This document shows, one piece after another, positions 1 through 9,624 of a DNA stretch of 64,000 nucleotides (its first letter is position 1; each line of letters starts with the position of its first letter). The position numbers and the translations under genes are program-made. The notes beneath the pieces are model-generated. The model saw nothing but the letters and a program-made list of their open reading frames with translations. It was not told the origin of the DNA and searched no databases. Source of the DNA: Dokdonella sp. Lineage in GTDB: Bacteria > Pseudomonadota > Gammaproteobacteria > Xanthomonadales > Rhodanobacteraceae. The DNA lies in NCBI RefSeq assembly GCF_019634775.1, contig NZ_JAHCAS010000003.1, forward strand, positions 177,229 through 241,228. Direction: 5' to 3'.

Positions 1-686
1 GCATCGTTCGGGGCATGCAGCGACACAGCCAGCGAGACGTCGCTCTCCTCCGAGAGACGATCGATCATCGGTACCAGACCAGCGGTCGACAGGGTGACGC
101 GCTTGTTGGCGAGGCCGAAGCCAAGGTCGTCGCGCATGATGCTCATCGCACGCACGACGTTGTCGAAATTGAGCAGCGGCTCACCCATGCCCATCATGAC
201 CACATTGGTGAGCTTGCGCTGATGGTGCGGGACGTTGCCGAGGTGGCGCGCCGCCACCCAGACCTGACCTATGATCTCGGCAGTCGACAGGTTGCGGTTG
301 AAGCCCTGCGTGGCAGTCGAGCAGAACTGGCAGTTCAGTCCGCAGCCGACCTGCGAGGACACGCACAGCGTGCCGCGCGTGCTTTCCGGGATGAACACCG
401 TCTCGATCGCGTTGCGGCTGTCCATGCCGAGCAACCACTTGTGGGTGCCGTCCGTCGACTGTTTTTCGAACAGCACGTTCGGCGGCACGATCTCGGCGAT
501 GCCTTCGAGCTTGGCACGCAGCGCCTTGCCGACATCGGTCATCGCGGAAAAATCGGTGACGTGCCGGTGGTAGATCCATTTCATGACCTGGTCGGCACGA
601 TACGGCTTCTCGCCGGCCTGCGCGAAGAACTCGCGCAGGCCTTGGCGATCGAGGCCGAACAGGTTGGATTTTTCCACGGCCGTCAC
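1..686 (-). CDS. rlmN: 23S rRNA/tRNA adenine C2-methyltransferase RlmN (partial, C-terminus off the window)
   Basis: RlmN is a radical-SAM enzyme that methylates C2 of A2503 in 23S rRNA and of A37 in some tRNAs. About 228 N-terminal residues are visible. The CxxxCxxC iron-sulfur motif lies at residues 115, 119 and 122 (CGLNCQFC) and is followed by [11 protein letters not shown]. The family stretch [15 protein letters not shown] comes later. The start is taken as GTG at 686, 8 bp after the ndk stop; a second in-frame GTG lies three codons on. An ATG at 688 is closed at once by TGA in its own frame. Close spacing suggests cotranscription with ndk. Confidence 0.95.
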   Translation of the reverse strand, partial: MTAVEKSNLFGLDRQGLREFFAQAGEKPYRADQVMKWIYHRHVTDFSAMTDVGKALRAKLEGIAEIVPPNVLFEKQSTDGTHKWLLGMDSRNAIETVFIPESTRGTLCVSSQVGCGLNCQFCSTATQGFNRNLSTAEIIGQVWVAARHLGNVPHHQRKLTNVVMMGMGEPLLNFDNVVRAMSIMRDDLGFGLANKRVTLSTAGLVPMIDRLSEESDVSLAVSLHAPND

Positions 687-694
687 ATGCCCGC

Positions 695-1120
695 TCAGCG
701 TGCCGCGATCTCGGACGCGGCGAAGAAGTAGGCGATTTCCTGCGCTGCCGTTTCCGGTGCGTCGGAGCCGTGCACGGCATTCGCATCGATCGAGTCGGCG
801 AAATCGGCACGGATCGTGCCCTTGTCTGCCTTCTTCGGATCGGTGGCCCCCATCAGCTCACGGTTCTTGGCGATTGCGCTTTCGCCTTCGAGCACCTGGA
901 TCATCACCGGACCCGAGATCATGAACTCGACCAGCGCACCGAAGAACGGCCGCTCGCGATGGACCGCGTAGAAACCTTCCGCCTCGGCGCGCGAGAGCTG
1001 CTTCATGCGTGCGGCGACGACCTTCAGGCCGCCCTTCTCGAAACGGGAATAGATTTCGCCGATGACGTTCTTCTTCACGGCATCGGGCTTGATGATCGAC
1101 AGGGTGCGCTCCAGCGCCAT
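695..1120 (-). CDS. ndk: nucleoside diphosphate kinase
   Basis: Ndk transfers the gamma-phosphate of ATP to nucleoside diphosphates through a phosphohistidine. The 141-residue protein has the usual bacterial length, begins [14 protein letters not shown] and carries the active-site motif NAVHGSD with the catalytic histidine at residue 117. It lies immediately upstream of rlmN on the same strand, the ndk-rlmN order common in gammaproteobacteria. Confidence 0.97.
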   Translation of the reverse strand: MALERTLSIIKPDAVKKNVIGEIYSRFEKGGLKVVAARMKQLSRAEAEGFYAVHRERPFFGALVEFMISGPVMIQVLEGESAIAKNRELMGATDPKKADKGTIRADFADSIDANAVHGSDAPETAAQEIAYFFAASEIAAR

Positions 1121-1350
1121 TGTTCGGGGACCTTGCGTTTTCGGGGACAGGGGAACCGCGGCGGACGGGCGCCGGGAAGCAAAACCACGTCAATCCGGGC
1201 AGTTAGCGGGCAAATCCGCTGCGCATTCTAGATCGATTTCGTGACCATGTGCACCCCGCAAGTGCGCACGGGGTCGCGTTTTCCATTGCCGGCCAGCCCC
1301 CCCCCACGTATGATTCAAACAGTTGTTCGACATCGATCGCAGGGAACCCC

Positions 1351-1968
1351 GTGGACTCGCCGCACTTCTCGACCAAGGAGCGCATCCTCGGCGCCGCCGA
1401 GGAACTGTTCGCACGCAACGGTTTCGCCGGTGCCTCGCTGCGTGAACTGACCGCCGCCGCCAAGGTCAACCTCGCCGCAGTGAACTATCACTTCGGCTCC
1501 AAGGACAATCTCGTCAACGAGGTCTTCCGCCGCCGCCTCGACGAACTCAGCACACAGCGCCTCGATGCGCTGGCGCGCGTGCTCGCACAGCCACGAGTGA
1601 CCCTCGAGGATCTGCTCGCCGCCTTCATACACCCGGCGCTCGCGCTGTCGATCGACACGAGTGGCGGCGCGACCTTCATGCGTGTGCTGGCTCGTGCCTA
1701 TGCTGAACACAACGAGCGCCTGCGCCGGTTCCTGTCGGACAACTACGGGCATGTGCTGAAGGAGTTCGCCAACGCCTTCGGCGCTCAGTTGCCGCACCTC
1801 GACAAGGAGGAACTGTACTGGCGCATCGACATCATCGCCGGAGCGCTGACCTATGCGATGGCCGACTTCGGCGTCATCAAGCGAAGCTCGAGCATGTCCG
1901 AGCAGGCCCACCGCGAACGGGCGGCCGAGCATCTGATCCGGTTCGCGGCCGCCGGGTTGCGGGCGTAA
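1351..1968 (+). CDS. PsrA-like TetR-family transcriptional regulator of fatty-acid genes
   Basis: This is a TetR-type regulator of about 205 residues. The N-terminal helix-turn-helix reads TKERILGAAEELFARNGFAG followed by VNLAAVNYHFGSK, which closely matches the long-chain-acyl-CoA-responsive regulator PsrA of pseudomonads. The start is set at GTG 1351 behind an AGGGA ribosome site; an ATG at 1249 would add a 34-residue tail without family character. It sits directly upstream of, and points towards, the fadN-fadA beta-oxidation genes, so repression of those genes and of itself is the likely role (inference from family and context). Confidence 0.85.
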   Translation: MDSPHFSTKERILGAAEELFARNGFAGASLRELTAAAKVNLAAVNYHFGSKDNLVNEVFRRRLDELSTQRLDALARVLAQPRVTLEDLLAAFIHPALALSIDTSGGATFMRVLARAYAEHNERLRRFLSDNYGHVLKEFANAFGAQLPHLDKEELYWRIDIIAGALTYAMADFGVIKRSSSMSEQAHRERAAEHLIRFAAAGLRA

Positions 1969-2102
1969 CCGGCGCGATCGTCCCTGCTCGCTGCTGCGAG
2001 AGAACCCGAGCCACTTCCCGAACATCGCATCTTCGTATCGTCCAATAGCGGCAATCCATGGCCGCACTTTTCAAGTCAACGCTTTCAACTTTGGAGTTTT
2101 CG

Positions 2103-4472
2103 ATGAACAACCCATTCCTCCGCATCCGCAAGGCCGCCGTGCTCGGTGCCGGCGTCATGGGTGCGCAGATCGCTGCGCACCTGACCAATGCCGACGTCGA
2201 GACCGTGCTGTTCGACCTGCCGGCGAAGGAAGGGCCGAAAAGCGGCATCGCGATCAAGGCGATCGCCAACCTCGCCAAGCTCTCGCCCGCGCCACTGGCT
2301 GATGCGACACGCGCGACGGCGATCATCCCGGCCAACTACGACGAACACCTCGATCTTCTGAAGGACTGCGATCTGATCATCGAAGCGATCGCCGAGCGGC
2401 TCGACTGGAAGCTCGACCTTTACAAGAAGATTGCGCCATATGTATCTGATTCTGCTTTCGTTGCAAGCAATACCTCAGGCCTGTCGATCAATGCCCTGGC
2501 CGAAGCACTGCCGGCCGCGCTGCGCCCGCGCTTCAGCGGCATCCACTTCTTCAACCCGCCGCGCTACATGCACCTGGTCGAACTGATCCCGGCGCGCGAG
2601 ACGGATTGTGGCCTGCTCGGCGCGCTCGAAGCCTTCCTGACCAGCACGCTCGGCAAGGGCGTCGTCTACGCCAAGGACACGCCGAACTTCATCGGCAACC
2701 GCATCGGCGTGTTCTCGATCCTCGCCACGATGCACCACACCGAACAGTTCAGGCTCGGCTTCGACGCCGTCGACGCGATCACCGGCCCGGCCATCGGCCG
2801 CCCGAAGAGCGCGACCTACCGCACCTCGGACGTGGTCGGTCTCGACACCATGGCGCACGTCATCAAGACCATGCGCGACACCCTGCCCGACGATCCCTGG
2901 CACCGCTACTTCAACGCCCCGGCCTGGCTGCAGGCGCTGATCGACCAGGGCGCGCTCGGCCAGAAGACCGGCGCCGGCTTCTTCCGCAAGGTCGGCAAGG
3001 ACATCCACGTCCTCGACCTCGGCAAACGGGATTACCGCCCGGCCAGCGAGGGCGCCAGCGAGGAAACCGCGAAGATCCTCGCAATCAAGGATCCGGCGGA
3101 AAAGTTTGCCGCCCTGCGCACCTCGACCGACCCGCAGGCGCAGTTCCTTTGGGCGATGTTCCGCGACCTCTTCCACTACACCGCCTACCACCTGGCCGAC
3201 ATCGCCGACAGCGCTCGCCACGTCGACCTCGCGATCCGCTGGGGCTACGGCTGGAAGCTTGGCCCGTTCGAGACCTGGCAGGCTGCCGGCTGGAAGCAGG
3301 TCGCGCAGTGGATCGCCGAGGACATCGCCGCGGGCAAGGCCATGAGCACCGCACCGCTGCCTGCCTGGGTCAGCGATGGTCGTGATGGCGTGCACGGGCC
3401 TGATGGTTCGTACTCGCCGACCACCGGCCGCAACCTGCCGCGCTCGAATGCCCCGGTCTACGCGCGCCAACCGTTCCCAGACCCCTTGCTCGGCGAGCGC
3501 TTCGATACCGGCACGACCGCCTGGGAAAACGACGGTGTACGCCTTTGGTCGTTTGGCGACGACGTCGGCGTCATCTCGTTCAAGACGAAGATGAACACGG
3601 TCAACGACGCCGTGCTGGACGGCCTGCAACGCGCGATCGAGGAAGCGGAAAAAGCATTCAAGGCGGTCGTGATCTGGCAGACCGGGGAACCGTTCTCGGC
3701 TGGCGCCGACCTCAAGGGCGCACTCGGCCTGATCCAGGCCGGCAAGATCGACGCCTTCGAGGCGATGGTGGCGAACTTCCAGGCCACCAGCATGCGCATC
3801 AAGTATTCGCTGGTCCCCATTGTCGCCGCCGTGCGCGGCATGGCCTTTGGCGGCGGCTGCGAATTCCAGATGCATGCAGCACGCACAGTGGCCGCGCTGG
3901 AAAGCTACATCGGCCTGGTCGAAGCCGGTGTAGGTCTGCTGCCGGCCGGCGGCGGCCTCAAGGAACTCGCCCTGCGCGCGTCGCGCAACCCGGTCGGCGA
4001 CGCCTTCGACGGGGTCAAGCGCATGTTCGAGACGGTCGCCATGGCGAAGGTCTCGGGCAGTGCACTCGAAGCCAAGCAGCTCGGCCTGCTGCGCCCCGAC
4101 GACGTCATCGTATTCAATGCCTATGAACTGCTCCACGTCGCGCGGACGGTCGCCGCGGCGATGGCCGATTCGGGCTGGCGCCCGCCACTGCCGGCGCGCG
4201 ACATCAGCGTAGCCGGTGACGTCGGCACGGCCACGCTCAAGATGATGCTGGTCAACATGCGCGAAGGCCGCTTCATCTCGGCGCACGATTTCGAGATTGC
4301 CAGCCGCATCGCCGACACGCTGTGCGGCGGCACCATCGAGCGCGGCTCGCAGGTCGATGAGCAGTGGCTGCTCGACCTCGAGCGCAGGCATTTCGTCGAA
4401 CTCGCACAGATGCCGAAGACGCAGGAGCGCATCGCCCACACGCTCTCCACCGGCAAGCCGCTGAGGAATTGA
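2103..4472 (+). CDS. fadN: 3-hydroxyacyl-CoA dehydrogenase/enoyl-CoA hydratase, FadN type
   Basis: This is a multifunctional beta-oxidation enzyme of 789 residues. The NAD-binding motif GAGVMG is at residues 15-20 and opens the dehydrogenase N-terminal domain. Dehydrogenase C-terminal domains follow (NFIGNRIGVF and later). A crotonase fold occupies roughly residues 470-680, with an oxyanion-type GEPFSAGADLKG stretch and GMAFGGGCEF. Dehydrogenase before hydratase is the reverse of E. coli FadB and matches Bacillus FadN in order and length. The start is ATG 2103, 6 bases after a GGAG site. It should act with the thiolase downstream. Confidence 0.93.
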   Translation: MNNPFLRIRKAAVLGAGVMGAQIAAHLTNADVETVLFDLPAKEGPKSGIAIKAIANLAKLSPAPLADATRATAIIPANYDEHLDLLKDCDLIIEAIAERLDWKLDLYKKIAPYVSDSAFVASNTSGLSINALAEALPAALRPRFSGIHFFNPPRYMHLVELIPARETDCGLLGALEAFLTSTLGKGVVYAKDTPNFIGNRIGVFSILATMHHTEQFRLGFDAVDAITGPAIGRPKSATYRTSDVVGLDTMAHVIKTMRDTLPDDPWHRYFNAPAWLQALIDQGALGQKTGAGFFRKVGKDIHVLDLGKRDYRPASEGASEETAKILAIKDPAEKFAALRTSTDPQAQFLWAMFRDLFHYTAYHLADIADSARHVDLAIRWGYGWKLGPFETWQAAGWKQVAQWIAEDIAAGKAMSTAPLPAWVSDGRDGVHGPDGSYSPTTGRNLPRSNAPVYARQPFPDPLLGERFDTGTTAWENDGVRLWSFGDDVGVISFKTKMNTVNDAVLDGLQRAIEEAEKAFKAVVIWQTGEPFSAGADLKGALGLIQAGKIDAFEAMVANFQATSMRIKYSLVPIVAAVRGMAFGGGCEFQMHAARTVAALESYIGLVEAGVGLLPAGGGLKELALRASRNPVGDAFDGVKRMFETVAMAKVSGSALEAKQLGLLRPDDVIVFNAYELLHVARTVAAAMADSGWRPPLPARDISVAGDVGTATLKMMLVNMREGRFISAHDFEIASRIADTLCGGTIERGSQVDEQWLLDLERRHFVELAQMPKTQERIAHTLSTGKPLRN

Positions 4473-4478
4473 TCAAAG

Positions 4479-4583
4479 CCGGGAATCGGGAATCGGGAAT
4501 GGGGAATCGATCAGGGCGCAGTGCGCCGACGGTTCCATCCACCCGCTTCCGCGATTCCCCATTTCCCCATTCCCGATTCCCGG
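4479..4583. repeat. family A intergenic repeat, copy 1
   Basis: Left arm 4479-4509 is made of repeated GGGAATCGGGAAT/GGGGAATCG units. Right arm 4552-4583 is its approximate reverse complement (CGATTCCCC, CCCATTCCCGATTCCC). A non-conserved centre of about 42 bp lies between. The element fills the space between the fadN stop and the fadA start and its right end runs into the GGAG ribosome site of fadA. Confidence 0.85.
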
Positions 4584-4591
4584 AGTTTCCA

Positions 4592-5788
4592 ATGACCAAG
4601 CAAATCCAGGACGCCTACATCGTCTCCGCCGTGCGCACGCCGGTCGGCAAGGCCCCACGCGGCGCATTCCGCAACACGCGCCCGGACGACCTGCTCGCCC
4701 ACGTCGTACGCGCCGCCGTCGCCGCCGCGCCGGGCATCGACCCCGCGCGCATCGATGACGCCGTGATCGGTTGCGCGATGCCCGAGGCCGAGCAGGGCAT
4801 GAACGTCGCCCGTATCGGCATCCTGCTCGCCGGCCTGCCAAACAGCGTGCCGGCACAGACCATCAACCGCTTCTGCTCGTCCGGCGTGCAGGCCATCGCG
4901 CTCGCCGCCGACCGCATCCGCACCGGCGATGCCGACCTCATGCTGGCCGGCGGCACCGAGAGCATGAGCATGGTGCCGATGATGGGTCACCGCATCGCCA
5001 TGAACCCGGCTGCGTTCCGCGACGAGAACATCGCCATCGCCTATGGCATGGGCATCACTGCCGAGAACGTGGCCAGCGAGTGGAAGATCAGCCGCGAGGA
5101 CCAGGACGCCTTCGCCCTCGCCTCGCACCGCAAGGCACTCGCCGCACAAGCCGCCGGCGAGTTCAGGGAAGAGATCGTGCCGTTCGCGCTCGACGACCGC
5201 TACCCCGACCTCGCGAAACGCACGATCAAGGCCGACACGCGCACGATCGATGCCGACGAGGGGCCGCGTGCCGACACCAGCGCCGAAGGCCTGGCCCGGC
5301 TGCGCACCGTGTTCAAGCTCGGGGGCAGCGTCACCGCCGGCAATTCCTCGCAGATGTCCGATGGCGCTGGCGCCCTGCTGCTCGCCAGTGAAAAGGCCAT
5401 CCGGGAGTACAACCTCACGCCGATCGCGCGCTACGTCTCGTTCGCCGTCGCCGGGGTACGTCCCGAAGTCATGGGCATCGGCCCGATCGCGGCGATCCCG
5501 AAGGCGCTGTCGCTGGCCGGACTGACCAAGGAACAGCTCGACTGGATCGAGCTCAACGAAGCGTTCGCCGCACAGGCGCTGGCGGTGATCCGCGATGTCG
5601 GCCTCGATGAGGCGAAGGTCAATCCGCTCGGTGGCGCGATCGCTCTCGGCCATCCCCTCGGTGCAACCGGCGCGATCCGCGCCGCGACGCTGATCCACGG
5701 CCTGCGCCGGCGCCAGCAGAAGTACGGCATGGTCACCATGTGCATCGGCACCGGCATGGGCGCGGCTGGCATCTTCGAAGCGCTCTGA
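4592..5788 (+). CDS. fadA: acetyl-CoA C-acyltransferase (beta-oxidation thiolase)
   Basis: This thiolase cleaves 3-ketoacyl-CoA with CoA to give acetyl-CoA and a shortened acyl-CoA. The 398-residue protein has all catalytic elements: nucleophile Cys95 in INRFCSSGVQ, His354 in GHPLGATGA and Cys384 in MCIGTGMG. The start is ATG 4592 behind GGAG; the frame is open upstream through repeat A1, but that part has no thiolase character. With fadN it supplies the last three steps of the fatty-acid beta-oxidation cycle. Confidence 0.95.
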   Translation: MTKQIQDAYIVSAVRTPVGKAPRGAFRNTRPDDLLAHVVRAAVAAAPGIDPARIDDAVIGCAMPEAEQGMNVARIGILLAGLPNSVPAQTINRFCSSGVQAIALAADRIRTGDADLMLAGGTESMSMVPMMGHRIAMNPAAFRDENIAIAYGMGITAENVASEWKISREDQDAFALASHRKALAAQAAGEFREEIVPFALDDRYPDLAKRTIKADTRTIDADEGPRADTSAEGLARLRTVFKLGGSVTAGNSSQMSDGAGALLLASEKAIREYNLTPIARYVSFAVAGVRPEVMGIGPIAAIPKALSLAGLTKEQLDWIELNEAFAAQALAVIRDVGLDEAKVNPLGGAIALGHPLGATGAIRAATLIHGLRRRQQKYGMVTMCIGTGMGAAGIFEAL

Positions 5789-5951
5789 ACGGATATCGGT
5801 CGTCGGTCCCTGCAGCGCTTGCTTGTCCTTCCGCGCGGATGCGCGGGAAGGAAAGCAGGCGCGGGCCACCGACCAACGTCGACTCGACCTGCCCGCGCTT
5901 TGCAGGCAGGCTGGGCGGACCAGAGCACCACCGCGAGGACGCCAGCCCGCC

Positions 5952-6692
5952 ATGCGCATCGGCCTGCTTGCCGACCTGCACGCCAACCGCGAGGCGACCG
6001 AGGCCTGCTTCAAGGCGCTGCGCAAGGCCGGCTGCGAGCGCTACGTGTTCCTCGGCGACCTGGTCGGCTACGGCGCCGATCCGGTCTGGATGGTCGATTT
6101 CGTGCGCGAACAGGTCGCCGCCGGCGCGCTCGCCGTACTCGGCAACCACGACGCTGCTGCGGTCGCGGCCGGCAGCAGCACGATGAATGAGCAGGCGGAA
6201 GCGGCGATCGCGTGGACGGCCGCCCGACTCGATGCCGAACAACGCGCCTTTCTCGCCGCCCTGCCGCTCCAGGCACGCGCAGGCGAGCAACTCTATGTGC
6301 ATGCGAATGCCTGGGCAGCGGACGGCTGGGCCTATGTCGGCAACACGCTGGCCGCCGCACGCAGCCTTGCCGCCACCGATGCCCGCCTGACCTTTTGCGG
6401 CCATGTGCACGAACCCGCGCTGTACTTCACCCAGGCGCATGGCGCCAGCCATTTCGCGCCGACGCCCGGCCAGCCGATCCCGCTGATCGCCTCGCGGCGC
6501 TGGCTGGCGATCCCCGGTTCCTGCGGCCAGCCGCGCGACCACAACCCGGCAGCGGCCTGCGCCTGGTTTGACCAGGGCAGCGCCATGCTGTGCTTCCTGC
6601 GGGTGCCCTACGACCATGAACGCGCCGCCGCAAAGATCCGTGCGGCCGGTCTTCCCGATGCCTTCGCCGCACGCCTGCTGACAGGAACCTGA
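5952..6692 (+). CDS. calcineurin-like metallophosphoesterase
   Basis: A 246-residue metallophosphoesterase. The two-metal motifs are in order: DLHAN near the N-terminus (DxH), GDLVGYG, GNHD and GHVHEP. GDxVGYG is typical of the YfcE/PrpE-like subgroup that includes protein phosphatases and 2',3'-cyclic or dinucleotide phosphoesterases; the substrate cannot be told from sequence. The gene ends 3 bp before a Ser/Thr kinase gene, so the two are probably cotranscribed, and action on kinase targets is a reasonable inference. Confidence 0.88.
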   Translation: MRIGLLADLHANREATEACFKALRKAGCERYVFLGDLVGYGADPVWMVDFVREQVAAGALAVLGNHDAAAVAAGSSTMNEQAEAAIAWTAARLDAEQRAFLAALPLQARAGEQLYVHANAWAADGWAYVGNTLAAARSLAATDARLTFCGHVHEPALYFTQAHGASHFAPTPGQPIPLIASRRWLAIPGSCGQPRDHNPAAACAWFDQGSAMLCFLRVPYDHERAAAKIRAAGLPDAFAARLLTGT

Positions 6693-6695
6693 GCC

Positions 6696-8156
6696 ATGCC
6701 GATCGACCTGCGCCCCGGCCTCGACATCGGCGGCTACACGCTGGTCGAACCGCTGCACGAGGGTGGCATGGCCACGCTCTGGCGCGTTGCGCATCCACAA
6801 CAGGCATTTCCGCTGCTGGCCAAGCTGCCGAACATCGGCTACGGCGAGGGTGTGAGCCGCATCGTCAGCTTCGAAGTCGAACGCATGCTCATGCCCTCGC
6901 TGTCGGGGCCGCACGTGCCGCGCTTCGTTGCTGCCGGCGAGACCGGCGACCAGCCCTGGCTGGTCATGGAACTCGTCAGCGGCGAAACCCTGCAACCGCT
7001 GCTCGAACAGACCCCGATCGCTGCCGAGCGCGTCGCCGTGCTTGGCGCCCTGGCCGCGCTCGCACTGGATGACCTGCATCGCCAGCATGTCGTCCATCTC
7101 GACATCAAGCCGGGCAACCTGCTGCTGCACGTCGATCGCAGCGGTGACGAACGCATGGTCCTGCTCGACTTCGGCCTGTCCCACCACGCCCACCTGCCCG
7201 ACCTTCTTGCCGAGCAGTTCAGTGTCCCCATGGGCACCGCACCGTACATGGCACCGGAGCAGATCCTGGGCGTGCGCAACGACCCACGCAGTGACCAGTT
7301 CGCGCTCGGCGTGACCCTGTACTACCTGGCCACCGGCGAAACACCTTTCGGCGCACCGACCAGCGACGGCGGCCTGCGCAGGCGCCTCTACCAGCCGCCG
7401 CGACCGCCGCGCGAGCTGCAACCGTCGCTGCCGCGCTGGCTGCAGGAGGTCATCCTGCGCTGCCTCGAGGTCGACCCCGATGCACGTTACCCGACCGCCG
7501 CCCAACTCGCCTTCGACCTGCAGCATCCCGAGCAGGTCGCGCTGAGCGAACGCGCCGAGCGCACCCACGGCGACGGCCTGCTCGGATCTGCGAAACGCTG
7601 GCTGCGTGGCTTCCGACTCGATGCCGAGGAACTGCGCGCGCGACCCGCGCACGACGAACCGCGCCCGCCGTTGATCGTCGTCGCCGTCGACCTCAAGCAG
7701 GGCGACCCGGCACTCGACACAGCCCTGCTCGACGTCACCCGCCGCCTCGTCGAGACCGCACCGAACGCACGCCTCGCCTGTGTCACTGTCCTGCGCGTGG
7801 CGCGGATCGGCATGGACTCGAACATCGACGTCGAAGGCCGCAACCGCCACGTCAAGCGCCTCGTCTCCCTGCGCCACTGGGCACGCCCGCTGAACCTCAC
7901 CGAGCAGCGCATCACTTTCCACGTCCTCGAATCATCCGACATCGCCGAAGCGATCATCGACTACGCGCGCAACAACGCCATCGACCACATCATCATGGGC
8001 GCGCGCGGCATCACCGGCATGCGCCGCCTGCTCGGCAGCGTCTCCGCCCGCGTCGTCGCCGAGGCGAACTGCACGACGACGGTGGTGCGTGCGGCGCGCA
8101 ACGACGCCGGTCTTCCCGCAGCGGAAGCCATCGATACGACCGACGCCGCGTCGTAA
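6696..8156 (+). CDS. bifunctional Ser/Thr protein kinase-universal stress protein
   Basis: A 486-residue cytoplasmic protein with two domains. A Hanks-type kinase covers about residues 10-280: probable ATP lysine K43, catalytic loop HLDIKPGN (134-141) with leucine in place of the HRD arginine, DFG at 158-160 and MAPEQ. A UspA-type domain covers about 325-475 and ends with the nucleotide-binding pattern GARGITGMRRLLGS followed by SARVVAEANC. No transmembrane segment or sensor domain is seen. The HLD loop makes it a non-RD kinase, a class usually not controlled by activation-loop phosphorylation. It follows the phosphoesterase gene with a 3-bp gap. Confidence 0.9.
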   Translation: MPIDLRPGLDIGGYTLVEPLHEGGMATLWRVAHPQQAFPLLAKLPNIGYGEGVSRIVSFEVERMLMPSLSGPHVPRFVAAGETGDQPWLVMELVSGETLQPLLEQTPIAAERVAVLGALAALALDDLHRQHVVHLDIKPGNLLLHVDRSGDERMVLLDFGLSHHAHLPDLLAEQFSVPMGTAPYMAPEQILGVRNDPRSDQFALGVTLYYLATGETPFGAPTSDGGLRRRLYQPPRPPRELQPSLPRWLQEVILRCLEVDPDARYPTAAQLAFDLQHPEQVALSERAERTHGDGLLGSAKRWLRGFRLDAEELRARPAHDEPRPPLIVVAVDLKQGDPALDTALLDVTRRLVETAPNARLACVTVLRVARIGMDSNIDVEGRNRHVKRLVSLRHWARPLNLTEQRITFHVLESSDIAEAIIDYARNNAIDHIIMGARGITGMRRLLGSVSARVVAEANCTTTVVRAARNDAGLPAAEAIDTTDAAS

Positions 8157-8245
8157 GACGGTTCAGGCCAACCCCGGATGCAATCCATGGCGGCAGCCGC
8201 CGCAGTGCCACGACATTGCCCGCGCACGCCCGCCGCGGTGATCGA

Positions 8246-8596
8246 TCACGCCATCCTCGTTCCATTGGGCACCGCGCGCTCGACCGTCGTGATGACGACG
8301 CCGTCGTCGGTCGGAAACCCGGTCAGCAGGAACTGTGAGCGGAACGGACCGATCTGCTTTTCGGGGAAGTTGATGACGCCGACGATCTGGCGGCCGACGA
8401 GGTCTTCGGCGCGGTAAAGCTGCGCGATCTGCGCGCTGGTCTTGCGCTCGCCGTGCGCACCGAAGTCTGCCCAGACCTTCCAGGCCGGCTTGTGCGCCTC
8501 GGGAAACGGCTCGACGCGCGTAATCGTGCCGGCGACGAGCATGACCTTCTCGAAATCGGCCCAGGTGATGGTCGCGCAGGCTGGTTCTTCGCTCAC
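8246..8596 (-). CDS. CsaA/YgjH-like tRNA-binding domain protein
   Basis: A 116-residue single-domain OB-fold protein. The stretch from residue 12 on ([34 protein letters not shown], shortened here to its ends) matches the tRNA-binding domain shared by CsaA, Arc1p and the MetRS C-terminus, as do [14 protein letters not shown] and FLLTGF. Such proteins bind structured RNA and have been given chaperone-like roles; the specific role here is unknown. Its start overlaps the stop of the upstream lipoprotein gene by 4 bp (ATGA), indicating translational coupling. Confidence 0.85.
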   Translation of the reverse strand: MSEEPACATITWADFEKVMLVAGTITRVEPFPEAHKPAWKVWADFGAHGERKTSAQIAQLYRAEDLVGRQIVGVINFPEKQIGPFRSQFLLTGFPTDDGVVITTVERAVPNGTRMA

Positions 8597-9528
8597 CGCT
8601 TCCCCGCCGCTTCGCGCGTAAGGCCGATCTGCACCCAGCCGAGGTTGAGGCCGATGCTGGTCGCGTCGGGATTCGCCCAGGCATAGGCGAGGACGTGGTT
8701 GCCGGCGTCCTCGATCAACGAGAGCCTGAGTACCGGCATGTTGCCATCGCGATAGGTCAGGCGTTCGAGGCGCAGCGACCAGCCGGATGGCCGGCCATCG
8801 CGCCAGTTCAATGCAGCACGGCCGCCTTCATTGCCGATGCGCAGGTCCTTGTTCATGTGCCAGTCCGTGCTGTCGGCGGTGGCCTTGTCGCCGGCGCCGT
8901 TGATCGCACCCCAACCGACGAACCACTGCACGCGGCGCGCCTCGGCGCGCGCGTTCTCGCCTCGTGCCTGGTCGGCAAACAGGCGCACGCGCAGCCATTC
9001 ACCCGCATGCTCGATCGCCAGTGGCAGCAGCGCGGCCTCGACGCCGATTCCAGGCGCGATCGTCGCGCAGGCCGCGGCATCGGCGCGCGCCTCGAAACCG
9101 GCCGCCGTGCGCGTGCCGCGCAGCGCGCAGGCATCCAGCGCGACCCATTGCGCGGCATCGAAGCGCTTGTCGGTCGGTGCATCGGCGACCAGCGGGCGAT
9201 GCGGTACGACCACGAGCCCGCCATCGGCACCGGCATCGACGCGCAGCAGCCAGGTCGCCTCGAGCGTCGTCGCCGAACGCAGGTGCGTGCGCCAGGCCAG
9301 CCAGCCTTCGCGCGGCAGCGGATCCACGCGGAACGCGACGGCCGGCGGCGCCTGGGCAGCGGCGTTCGAAACCTGTTCGTGATTGTCGTAGTCGCCGACG
9401 AGCGCAGCGCGCGGATCGCCAGTGGGCAAGGACGCAGCGGCATCGGGGCGCGTCATCGTGTGGCAGCCCGACACCAGCCATGCAGCCAGCACGACCATCG
9501 CGAACTTCAGGGCATCGATTCGATTCAT
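8593..9528 (-). CDS. hypothetical lipoprotein, possibly CpeT-like
   Basis: A 311-residue protein with a lipoprotein signal: hydrophobic stretch, then LVSGC with the lipidated cysteine at residue 22. After the signal, GDYDNHEQV resembles the GxFxNxEQ opening of the CpeT/CpcT family (in cyanobacteria a phycobilin chromophore lyase; found more widely with unknown function). The rest is not clearly alignable by eye, so the family call is weak. It precedes the CsaA-like gene with a 4-bp overlap. Confidence 0.6.
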   Translation of the reverse strand: MNRIDALKFAMVVLAAWLVSGCHTMTRPDAAASLPTGDPRAALVGDYDNHEQVSNAAAQAPPAVAFRVDPLPREGWLAWRTHLRSATTLEATWLLRVDAGADGGLVVVPHRPLVADAPTDKRFDAAQWVALDACALRGTRTAAGFEARADAAACATIAPGIGVEAALLPLAIEHAGEWLRVRLFADQARGENARAEARRVQWFVGWGAINGAGDKATADSTDWHMNKDLRIGNEGGRAALNWRDGRPSGWSLRLERLTYRDGNMPVLRLSLIEDAGNHVLAYAWANPDATSIGLNLGWVQIGLTREAAGKR

Positions 9529-9624
9529 GCGACAAGGATAGACCGGCGCACGGTTTCGGCGATATACGGCGCGCCTTCGCCGGCCCGTGGCGGCTATGCT
9601 CGCCGTCGAATCCGGGGAGGAAGC

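Noticed and set aside
1314..1330. Possible PsrA operator TTCAAACAGTTGTTCGA upstream of the TetR gene
   Set aside because: Only loosely like the G/C-AAAC-N-GTTT-G/C box and not a good palindrome; not enough to list as an operator.
2475..4439. 654-codon open frame on the minus strand opposite fadN
   Set aside because: Antisense shadow caused by high GC at third positions; no domain character, and the plus-strand frame is a clear enzyme.
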